Source of the DNA: Syntrophales bacterium
GTDB taxonomy: Bacteria > Desulfobacterota > Syntrophia > Syntrophales > UBA2210
Assembly (NCBI GenBank): GCA_030655735.1
Contig: JAUSPK010000007.1
Span: 1 to 6,280, forward strand
Reading direction: 5' to 3'
Length of the DNA stretch: 6,280 bases
A program made the position numbers and the translations under genes. The notes below the pieces were generated by a model. It was not told the origin of the DNA. It ran no database searches and worked only from the letters and a program-made list of their open reading frames with translations. Positions 1-5,649 of the stretch are shown piece by piece (positions within the stretch are counted from its first letter, which is position 1; each line of letters starts with the position of its first letter).

Positions 1-18
1 TGTACAATTTATAGTCAT
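1..18 (-). CDS. Start of an unidentified gene leaving the left edge (first 6 codons)
   Basis: Only the codons for M-T-I-N-C-T are inside the window. The start is supported by a near-perfect Shine-Dalgarno AAGGAGG (24-30), five bases upstream of ATG (16-18), and by a promoter-like sequence further upstream at 61-89. The six residues are too few to name a product. The opening resembles proteins that begin with a [2Fe-2S] ferredoxin-like domain of the NuoG/HoxU/formate dehydrogenase accessory type, but that is a guess from memory. The gene probably has its own promoter and is not simply read through from yitT, because 183 bases separate it from the yitT stop. Confidence 0.6.
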
Positions 19-23
19 CTCTG

Positions 24-30
24 CCTCCTT
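24..30 (-). promoter_or_regulatory. Strong ribosome binding site for the left-edge gene
   Basis: On the minus strand this reads AAGGAGG, followed by CAGAG and then ATG. It is the strongest Shine-Dalgarno sequence in the window, and it fixes the start of the gene that runs off the left edge. Confidence 0.75.
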
Positions 31-60
31 TTCCCCTAAACCAACAGGAAAAACAGACAG

Positions 61-89
61 ATAATGACCATTAACCTATATAATGTCAA
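61..89 (-). promoter_or_regulatory. Sigma70-type promoter for the left-edge gene
   Basis: The minus strand shows a perfect -35 hexamer TTGACA (84-89), a 17-base spacer (67-83) and a -10 hexamer CATTAT (61-66, four of six matches to TATAAT). Transcription would start near position 54, leaving a leader of roughly 36 bases before the ATG at 18 that includes the strong ribosome binding site. The fit of hexamers, spacing and downstream start makes this the best promoter candidate in the window. It has not been tested, and the surrounding AT-rich sequence raises the chance of a coincidental match. Confidence 0.55.
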
Positions 90-201
90 CGATCATTTTG
101 TTACGTATAGCAGGAAGAACGGAATGATTCTCCATACCCCAATTCAATCTCACCCCAACAACGGGATAGGAACCATGGGCCGCAATCCTAAATTATTAGA
201 A

Positions 202-1083
202 TTATCCCGGGTGATCGAACCCCTTCCCGATTACTTCCTGAGTTTCATTTATGATCAAAAAAGCCTTTGGATCAATCGTGATGACCAGGTCTTTTAACTT
301 GGCCAACTCAAAAGGACTTATCACGCTGTAGATGACTTCAACGGGAGAGCGGCTATACGCCCCTTTCCCGGAGAGCAGGGTTGCCCCCCGGTGCAGCTTA
401 ATCAAGATCTGCTGGCAGATTTCTGAAGATTGAGAAGAAATAATCCAGACACTCCTACGTTCGCTGAAACTGCTGATAATTCGGTCCATGACCGATCCTG
501 AGGTATAGACATAAACGATTGAATAGAGAGCGGCATTGAGGTCAACCAAGAAGGCTCCCAGAATCAGCGGAATGGTGTTGATTGAAAAAGTGACGAGCCC
601 CACGCGAACAGAGAACCTGCGATTCAATACCATGGCGATGATCCCTGTTCCCCCTCCCGATCCTCCAGCCCGAAAAATCAGCCCTGAACCCACTCCCGAT
701 ATCACTCCGGCAAAAAGGCAGGCTAAAAGAGGATTCTCCACGGGGATCTGAAGATGGGTCGTTACGGTCAGGAAAAAAGAGAAAGATGCCATACCCAGTA
801 GGCTGAAGGCAAAGAATTTCCCGGAGAGCATAGTCCAGCCCATGATGAAAATAGGAATATTGATCAAGAAGATCATGAGGCCGATGGGAAGTTTGGGAAC
901 CAGGTAATAGATGACCAAGGCTAACCCTGAGACTCCCCCAGTGAGGAGTCTATGATGGACCAGGATGCCATTAATGGCAATGGACCACATCAGAGCTCCC
1001 AAAATAATGGAAAGAGAAGGAATCCATATATCTTTCTGGAAGACAGACGCCCGTATCTTAACCCAGATTTTTAGTTTCTTCAT
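202..1083 (-). CDS. YitT family membrane protein (DUF161 membrane domain plus DUF2179)
   Basis: A 293-residue integral membrane protein of normal length for the YitT family. The first 200 or so residues hold the hydrophobic segments: about 22-40, 50-80, 88-108, 117-137, 146-152 and 160-195. The family signatures are visible: T-G-G-V-S-G near 48-53 and a glycine-rich A-G-G-S-G-G-G-T-G stretch near 139-147. The cytoplasmic C-terminal domain (about 210-288) is DUF2179, with L-L-S-G-K-G-A-Y-S at 236-244 and a terminal D-P-K-A-F-L-I-I-N segment. The family is widespread and its transport substrate is not established. The ATG has a good ribosome binding site, GAGGG (1088-1092), four bases upstream. 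The stop is TAA. The gene sits alone, with gaps of 296 bases upstream and 183 bases downstream, so it is probably monocistronic. Confidence 0.92.
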   Translation of the reverse strand: MKKLKIWVKIRASVFQKDIWIPSLSIILGALMWSIAINGILVHHRLLTGGVSGLALVIYYLVPKLPIGLMIFLINIPIFIMGWTMLSGKFFAFSLLGMASFSFFLTVTTHLQIPVENPLLACLFAGVISGVGSGLIFRAGGSGGGTGIIAMVLNRRFSVRVGLVTFSINTIPLILGAFLVDLNAALYSIVYVYTSGSVMDRIISSFSERRSVWIISSQSSEICQQILIKLHRGATLLSGKGAYSRSPVEVIYSVISPFELAKLKDLVITIDPKAFLIINETQEVIGKGFDHPG

Positions 1084-1379
1084 TTATCCCTCATCACTAA
1101 ATCACTCTTATCGGAATTCCCAACAGCGGCGGGAGTATTGATACAAACACATGCAGAATGCAAGAGTAAAATCATGATACGATGTTCATTACCATTCGTA
1201 AGTATGAAGCTCTGTCAGAATTGCCGAATGCTTTGTTACAGGAAGGAAGCCACCAGCCTGGATGAGCGGGAAACAATCTGTCAGTTAGTAGCATGTTTCA
1301 TCAAGTGCACAAATGGCTATTTTAGAATTTGTTTAAGAAGCAGGCACCCTTTGTAACATTACCGATTTAAATGAAAAAT
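1084..1379. other. Intergenic gap between the unrecognised gene and yitT
   Basis: This 296-base stretch is the longest gap in the window. I see no tRNA, no terminator with a T-tract and no repeat in it. Next to yitT it contains that gene's ribosome binding site. A weak promoter-like pairing on the minus strand (TTGCAT, 18 bases, AATACT, at about 1136-1165) could serve yitT, but it matches consensus poorly. The plus strand is open from 1138 to 1356. From ATG 1174 it would encode 60 residues rich in cysteine, preceded only by a weak AAGAG. That reading frame could be chance. There is no good hairpin after the TAA of the 434-residue gene, so how its transcript ends is unclear. Confidence 0.5.
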
Positions 1380-2684
1380 TTACGGCGTTGTCCGGGATTG
1401 ACGATACACCGCGTCCAGCTCCCTGCAGGCGGTGTCAAAGGTGTAGCGCAGGGCAAAATTAACAAACCCTTTTCTTGCCAGTATCCAGCCCACATCAATT
1501 GTGATTTTCAACGGCGACGTCTTTTTTATCCAGCGGTAAATCATAAGCGGCCATTTCATCCAGCGATACAGATCCCGGGTTCTTTTGGCGATTATCAAGG
1601 CCTTGCTTGGAAACGCTAATTCGGTAATGGATTTTATATTATAAAGTGATTCCAGCCGTACCCGATGAAGCTGTTTCACTATTGGAATTTTTTCGGTTTC
1701 AGACAGCGTCCTGATCCAGTCCTGACAGCAATACAGCAGGGGCCCAATGGCGGCCTCCTCAAGCGGACGCTCGGCAGCAGGAAAATAGTGAGCGGCAATT
1801 ACCTCGGCGCTCTCCTGCACGGCTGTTTTCCAGTCTCGAAACCCGGAGGTAGAAAAAAGAAAGTTATTGATTCCCACCAACCGATTGCGTATATCCCGAA
1901 TCCGCGGGTCTCTTTGATACGGTTCCGAAGGTTTTACGGCATCCAGCGCTTCAAGTGCCTTTTCTATTTCATCGACCGGATGTAAAGCCGTATCTTCGCC
2001 GCCTTCATCTTCATCATAGGTGTCGACAGCCATTTTGCCTACGAATAGATAAACATCCATCAATAAACAGCGGGTTAGAATCAGCATTGTCAGACGATTG
2101 GAAAAATAGGCCAGCAAGGAAAAGGGGTCGGGCAGGATTATCAGACGCAATCGATATACCCTGCGCATAATGTTACGGTATCGGTAAAGATACCTGACAA
2201 TCCGGTATTGACACACCCGCTGATACCATACAAAAGACTGACGGATATGACGGATACGAACCTTTTGTAACCGTTCAAACCCCGGCCGCCGCAGAATCAT
2301 TTCCAAACGATCGGCAGATGCACGGGCGGCATTGAGGAAACTTCCGGTGCTGACGCGCAGTTCGGGTTTTTCCGCTTCCGGGTGATAACAGCCGGCAATT
2401 GAACGGATATAGGTGCTAAGATGAAGCACTTCCCCGGGATCAAGGGAAGTCGCCTTCCAGATCCGGTTACAGTCTTCTATCACCACCTCAAGCGCCCGGC
2501 GACGGACCCCCTGCGACTCGCCGGCCGCCTTTTGTAAGCCTTTGAACTCGTCACGGAGGGAACCTTTCCAGTGTAAAATTCCGCGTACCCGCCAGATGGC
2601 AACCACACCGACAGCGGATAAGAGCAGTGCGCTTACGGCCAGCAATCCCGTGAAGATTTTCCAGGCAAACCACCCATCCATCAT
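1380..2684 (-). CDS. Unrecognised membrane-anchored protein with an internal duplication
   Basis: I do not recognise this 434-residue protein. Residues 7-32 form one strong hydrophobic segment with few charges before it and an arginine/lysine-rich stretch after it, which suggests an N-terminal anchor with the bulk in the cytoplasm. A second hydrophobic patch lies at about 183-218, just after a very basic, tyrosine/arginine-rich region (141-180). An acidic linker (about 221-232, D/E rich) then separates two similar halves. Residues 61-182 match 261-382 without gaps, for example I-A-x-x-Y-x-P-x-A-E-x-P at 96-107 and 296-307. The protein looks largely helical; I see no enzyme motif. The start has ATG-ATG, with a weak AGGA nine bases before the first. 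The stop is TAA. It begins 42 bases after the SLOG gene in the same direction, so the two are probably co-transcribed. Confidence 0.85.
   Translation of the reverse strand: MMDGWFAWKIFTGLLAVSALLLSAVGVVAIWRVRGILHWKGSLRDEFKGLQKAAGESQGVRRRALEVVIEDCNRIWKATSLDPGEVLHLSTYIRSIAGCYHPEAEKPELRVSTGSFLNAARASADRLEMILRRPGFERLQKVRIRHIRQSFVWYQRVCQYRIVRYLYRYRNIMRRVYRLRLIILPDPFSLLAYFSNRLTMLILTRCLLMDVYLFVGKMAVDTYDEDEGGEDTALHPVDEIEKALEALDAVKPSEPYQRDPRIRDIRNRLVGINNFLFSTSGFRDWKTAVQESAEVIAAHYFPAAERPLEEAAIGPLLYCCQDWIRTLSETEKIPIVKQLHRVRLESLYNIKSITELAFPSKALIIAKRTRDLYRWMKWPLMIYRWIKKTSPLKITIDVGWILARKGFVNFALRYTFDTACRELDAVYRQSRTTP
1539..2504 (-). repeat. Protein-level duplication inside the unrecognised gene
   Basis: The copies are codons 61-182 (2139-2504) and 261-382 (1539-1904), at a constant offset of 200 residues. 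By hand count, residues 96-143 share 14 identical positions of 48 with 296-343: I96, A97, Y100, P102, A104, E105, P107, G114, L117, L127, P134, L139, V142 and R143. Other matches at the same offset include R61, R63, N73, T79, S80, R168, R170, R174 and I182. This is an old duplication, seen only in the protein and not as a DNA repeat. It suggests two copies of one helical domain, each followed by a hydrophobic or amphipathic segment. Confidence 0.7.
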
Positions 2685-2726
2685 AACGTATGTTCCTGTA
2701 GTAAAATAGTGACAGCGACTCTTTTC

Positions 2727-3191
2727 TCACTCCTTACTGAAAAGGGTTTCCAGAACCGCTGCTGTCACGCTGTAAATATCAAGGTCTCTGCTCTCTCTGG
2801 GCCCTGCGACATTCAAGACCCGTATCGCGTTGTCTTCAATCCATCCCTTCAGGGTATCCGCCGCGTCACTGACCGACAGCCGGTCCATGTCGAGGTGGAG
2901 ATGAGAGCGCCCATGTTCTTCCGCAAGTGCTTGGGTCAGCGCGGATCCTCCGTCAAGCGCGCCGTGGGAGATGATCAGGGTGCCGTCCGAATCGAGAACG
3001 TTCTGCTCCGTCCGATCCGCGTAGTCGGCGGTGGGCATCTCCCGCATGTGATATCTATCGGGGAGTACCCCGGCTTCGGTTGCCCGTCCTTTCGGGACCC
3101 AGCCTCCGTGGGGGATATCGAGCCTGATCGCGACATCGAGGGCGGCCCGATCCGCGCCGGTCTGTCCGCCGGATACTATCTTTTCAATCAT
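2727..3191 (-). CDS. SLOG-fold 'putative molybdenum carrier' protein (YpsA/MoCo-carrier-like)
   Basis: A complete small Rossmann-like protein. Starting at the ATG at 3191 gives M-I-E-K-I-V-S-G-G-Q-T-G-A-D, the usual start of the family, with the S-G-G-Q-T-G-A-D nucleotide-binding loop (residues 7-14). Further family features are G-G-W-V-P-K-G-R near 29-36, T-E-Q-N-V near 61-65, the G-T-L-I-I-S-H-G strand near 70-77 with G-G-S-A-L-T after it, and L-N-V-A-G-P-R near 126-132. The family name comes from similarity to an algal molybdenum cofactor carrier. A role in molybdenum handling here is not shown. SLOG proteins are more generally thought to bind or process nucleotides. An in-frame GTG at 3200 would add three residues; neither start has a clear ribosome binding site. 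The stop is TGA. No other molybdenum genes are in the window. Confidence 0.9.
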   Translation of the reverse strand: MIEKIVSGGQTGADRAALDVAIRLDIPHGGWVPKGRATEAGVLPDRYHMREMPTADYADRTEQNVLDSDGTLIISHGALDGGSALTQALAEEHGRSHLHLDMDRLSVSDAADTLKGWIEDNAIRVLNVAGPRESRDLDIYSVTAAVLETLFSKE

Positions 3192-3225
3192 TACATTCAC
3201 TGTCGGTATTGGTGAAGAAAAAACT

Positions 3226-3252
3226 AAAAAACAGGGACCATTCCCAGCCCCT
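3226..3252 (-). terminator. Weak intrinsic terminator candidate after tex
   Basis: Three bases after the tex TAG, the minus strand can fold either as AGGGG (3248-3252) with TCCCT (3233-3237) or as GGGA (3242-3245) with TCCC (3234-3237) around the loop ATGG. The sequence then runs TTTTTT, AG, TTTTTT. The stem is only four or five pairs, so termination is probably partial, and some readthrough into the SLOG gene 35 to 61 bases further on is likely. The position directly after the stop and the T-tracts are the main support. Confidence 0.4.
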
Positions 3253-3255
3253 AAG

Positions 3256-4896
3256 CTACGGTGCCTTCCATCCTTTCAGGGCATCGGCGAAGGGGCTCCC
3301 CGATGGTTTTCCTTTTCCACCCGTCTCACGCCTCGCAGGTTTGCCGCCGGGTTTCTCTCCCCCAGGAGGAGTATCTTTGTCCCGTCTGCCGCGCGGTTCC
3401 ATCGGATCTGAACGCATGGAGAGCGCGATGCGGTTTCGTTTTATGTCAACTTCCATCACCCTCACTGCGACCCTCTGATTTACCTTCACGACATCATGGG
3501 GATTGCGGACAAACTTGTCGGCCAGCGCGCTGATATGCACGAGCCCGTCCTGGTGAACCCCGATATCCACAAAGGCGCCGAACTCGGTCACGTTTGTTAC
3601 GATACCGGGGAGTTTCATCCCCACCTCCAGGTCCGCGATCTTGCTGACGCCCTCGGTGAAGGCAAAGAGTTCGAACTGCTCGCGCGGGTCGCGGCCGGGC
3701 TTCGCGAGTTCCATCATTATATCCGTGAGGGTCGGCATGCCGGTGGTGTCGCTGACATAGTTTTTCAGTATAATCTTTTCACGAAGCTCGGCGCTGGTCA
3801 TCAGGTCCGAAACCGCACAGCCAAGATCTTTCGCCATCGATTCGACAACAGGGTAGCTCTCGGGATGGACTGCCGAGGCATCGAGGAGGTTTTCCGCGCC
3901 CCGTATTCTCAGAAAACCGGCCGCCTGTTCAAATGTCTTTGCCCCCATCCCCGGAACCTTCATCATCTGGGCGCGCGAGGAGAATGCCCCATTTTCATTG
4001 CGGTAGGAGATTATATTGCCGGCCAGTTTTTCCGAGAGGCCCGACACATAGCTCAGGAGCTGTTTGCTCGCCGTATTCACCTCCACGCCGACCGCGTTCA
4101 CGCAGCTCGCCACAACATCATCCAGGGATTTTTTCAGGGCCTTCTGGTCCACGTCATGCTGATACTGTCCCACACCGATGGCCTTGGGGTCGATCTTTAC
4201 CAGTTCCGACAAGGGGTCCATAAGGCGCCTCCCGATCGACACCCCGCCGCGCACGGTCAGGTCATAATCGGGGAATTCCTCGCGGGCAACCTCTGAGGCG
4301 GAATATACCGACGCGCCGCTTTCACTGACCATAATCACGGCGACCGTTCTGCCGAAGTCTATGCCCCTGCAGAACGCCTCCGTCTCGCGCCCGCCCGTGC
4401 CGTTGCCAATGGCGATGGCTTCGACACTATAACTCTCTACCAGTTTCTTCAATGTCTCTTCCGATTCCTTCACGCGGCCATGCGGCTGGAGCGGGAAGAT
4501 CGTATCGTTATGCAGAAGCTTTCCCTGCGGGTCGAGGCAGACAACCTTGCACCCCGTACGCAGGCCGGGATCGATGGCAAGGACCCTCTTCTGGCCAAGG
4601 GGAGAGGCAAGGAACAGATTTCTGACGTTCTGCGCAAATACCCTGATCGCCTCGCCGTCTGCCCTGTTTTTGCTTTCAAGACGGGTCTCCGTTTCCATGG
4701 AGGTTGAAAGAAGACGCTTGTAGCTGTCTTTCACCGCGAGACGCACCTCCCGCGCGGCTGGATTATCCCCCTTTACAAAGTGCCGTTCAAGGATCGCGAC
4801 AGTTTTTTCCTCATCCGGAAGGACGCGAAAGATGAGGAATCCCTCGGAAGCGCCGCGGCGGATAGCCAGAACACGGTGCGATGGCGCCTTGGCCAC
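3256..4896 (-). CDS. tex: Tex transcription accessory protein, C-terminal part (after the amber codon)
   Basis: This is the larger part of Tex, which binds nucleic acid and acts in transcription. In full-length numbering (about 765 residues) it holds the rest of the N-terminal helical region, a YqgF/RuvC-like domain (about 320-450, starting at R-V-L-A-I-D-P-G-L-R-T-G), the conserved I-D-P-K-A-I-G-V-G-Q-Y-Q-H-D-V block (454-468), a helix-hairpin-helix (about 524-554, with V-P-G-M-G-A-K), and an S1 RNA-binding domain (about 644-714). It ends in a basic G/K/P/R-rich tail. No inactivating change is visible. GTG 4894-4896 is the first possible start after the stop. It has GGGAAG five bases upstream, so separate translation is conceivable, but conserved coding continues upstream to 4926 in the same frame. 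The normal stop is TAG (3256-3258). Confidence 0.88.
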   Translation of the reverse strand: MAKAPSHRVLAIRRGASEGFLIFRVLPDEEKTVAILERHFVKGDNPAAREVRLAVKDSYKRLLSTSMETETRLESKNRADGEAIRVFAQNVRNLFLASPLGQKRVLAIDPGLRTGCKVVCLDPQGKLLHNDTIFPLQPHGRVKESEETLKKLVESYSVEAIAIGNGTGGRETEAFCRGIDFGRTVAVIMVSESGASVYSASEVAREEFPDYDLTVRGGVSIGRRLMDPLSELVKIDPKAIGVGQYQHDVDQKALKKSLDDVVASCVNAVGVEVNTASKQLLSYVSGLSEKLAGNIISYRNENGAFSSRAQMMKVPGMGAKTFEQAAGFLRIRGAENLLDASAVHPESYPVVESMAKDLGCAVSDLMTSAELREKIILKNYVSDTTGMPTLTDIMMELAKPGRDPREQFELFAFTEGVSKIADLEVGMKLPGIVTNVTEFGAFVDIGVHQDGLVHISALADKFVRNPHDVVKVNQRVAVRVMEVDIKRNRIALSMRSDPMEPRGRRDKDTPPGGEKPGGKPARRETGGKGKPSGSPFADALKGWKAP

Positions 4897-4926
4897 GGGT
4901 TCTTCCCAGTCGAAATAATCCTTGTA

Positions 4927-4929
4927 CTA
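4927..4929 (-). other. tex: In-frame amber (TAG) codon inside tex
   Basis: On the minus strand the sequence reads GGG-TCG-TAG-TAC-AAG-GAT, in frame on both sides. Tex homologues, as I remember them, read G-K-E-E-E-G-A-K-(F/Y)-(R/K)-D-Y-F here, so the TAG takes the place of a conserved lysine. A single A-to-T change from AAG would explain it. Nothing else in the 765-codon frame looks damaged, which points to a recent mutation, a sequence error, or a codon that is actually read through. Confidence 0.85.
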
Positions 4930-5553
4930 CGACCCCTCCTCTTCCTTACCCCGGGCAACCTTTGAGTGTATGACGGCCTTTTTGGCGAACAGTTCCCGCA
5001 GGGCGTCTCTGACAGCCGCGTCTTCGTTGATCCACTCCGCGATGATATCGCGGGCCCCGGCGAGCGCGTCTTCGATTGTTTCCACCCCTTTTTCGGGATC
5101 GATAAAGGCGGCTGACTCCGACTGCGGGTCGATGTCACCCTGTTCGAAGAGCTTCGCGGCCAGCGGCTCGAGCCCCCGCTCCTTTGCCGCCATGCCGCGG
5201 GTACGACGTTTCGGCCGGTAGGGGAGATAGATGTCTTCCAGAACGGCCAGGGTCCCGGCGGACAGCACCTTTTCTTTCAGCTCGTCGGTAAGCTTCCCCT
5301 GTTCCTCCAGCGATTTGAGAATGGCCTCTCTGCGCTTGTCCAGTGTCTCGAGCTGCTCGAGCCGGTCGCGGATGGATATGACGTTGACCTCGTCAAGCCC
5401 CCCGGTTGCCTCCTTGCGGTATCGGGCGATGAAGGGGACGGTCGCCCCCTCTTCCAGGAGGAGAGCGGCTGCCCGCACCTGTTTCTCCGTCAGTTGCAGT
5501 TCCCGCGCGATCTGTGCGACATGTATTTCCGTCATCTGTATGTTTGGCTCCAT
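4927..5553 (-). CDS. tex: Tex transcription accessory protein, N-terminal part, ending at the internal amber codon
   Basis: These 208 residues are the helical N-terminal region of Tex. They include the conserved T-V-P-F-I-A-R-Y-R-K-E-A-T-G-G-L-D-E (38-55), L-E-D-I-Y-L-P-Y-R-P-K-R-R-T-R-G (104-119) and, at the end, R-G-K-E-E-E-G-S. TAG then stops the frame in the middle of a conserved block that continues as Y-K-D-Y-F-D-W-E-E-P in the same frame. On its own this product would lack the YqgF, helix-hairpin-helix and S1 domains and should not function as Tex. Two starts are possible. ATG 5553 has no clear ribosome binding site. ATG 5535 (M7) has GGAG 12 bases upstream and would begin M-T-E-I, which resembles other Tex starts. 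The gene is 97 bases after the hemolysin III stop. Confidence 0.88.
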   Translation of the reverse strand: MEPNIQMTEIHVAQIARELQLTEKQVRAAALLLEEGATVPFIARYRKEATGGLDEVNVISIRDRLEQLETLDKRREAILKSLEEQGKLTDELKEKVLSAGTLAVLEDIYLPYRPKRRTRGMAAKERGLEPLAAKLFEQGDIDPQSESAAFIDPEKGVETIEDALAGARDIIAEWINEDAAVRDALRELFAKKAVIHSKVARGKEEEGS

Positions 5554-5649
5554 ATGGATTCGATTCTTAAGTAAATTGACAGGTCACAGGATGTCGAGGA
5601 TCAAACGGCATCCGAACCCGTTCCGGTATCTCGTTTTTCAGGGATATTC
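5554..5649. other. Short gap between the hemolysin III gene and tex
   Basis: I find no gene, convincing terminator or convincing promoter in these 96 bases. After the hemolysin III stop the same frame reaches TGA after only three codons. Co-transcription of the two genes is possible but not shown. Confidence 0.4.

Noticed and set aside
162..209. Seven-base inverted repeat CGGGATA / TATCCCG around the yitT stop
   Set aside because: The loop is 34 bases and no T-tract follows on the minus strand, so it does not make a convincing terminator. It may be chance.
64..297. Plus-strand frame of 77 codons at the left edge
   Set aside because: It overlaps the promoter of the left-edge gene and the last 96 bases of yitT, has no ribosome binding site, and resembles no protein I know.
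3496..4296. Plus-strand open frame of 266 codons
   Set aside because: It lies antisense to well-conserved tex coding sequence. Long antisense frames are expected opposite GC-rich genes, and its translation looks like no known family.
4773..5138. Minus-strand frame of 121 codons across the tex amber site, which could suggest a frameshift
   Set aside because: It is out of frame with both tex parts and its translation (rich in S, R and P) is unlike Tex. The two tex parts share one frame, so the break is a stop codon and not a frameshift.
5600..5630. Small GAAC/GTTC palindrome between hemolysin III and tex
   Set aside because: It has only four paired bases and no T-tract or nearby second copy, which is too little to call a terminator or operator.
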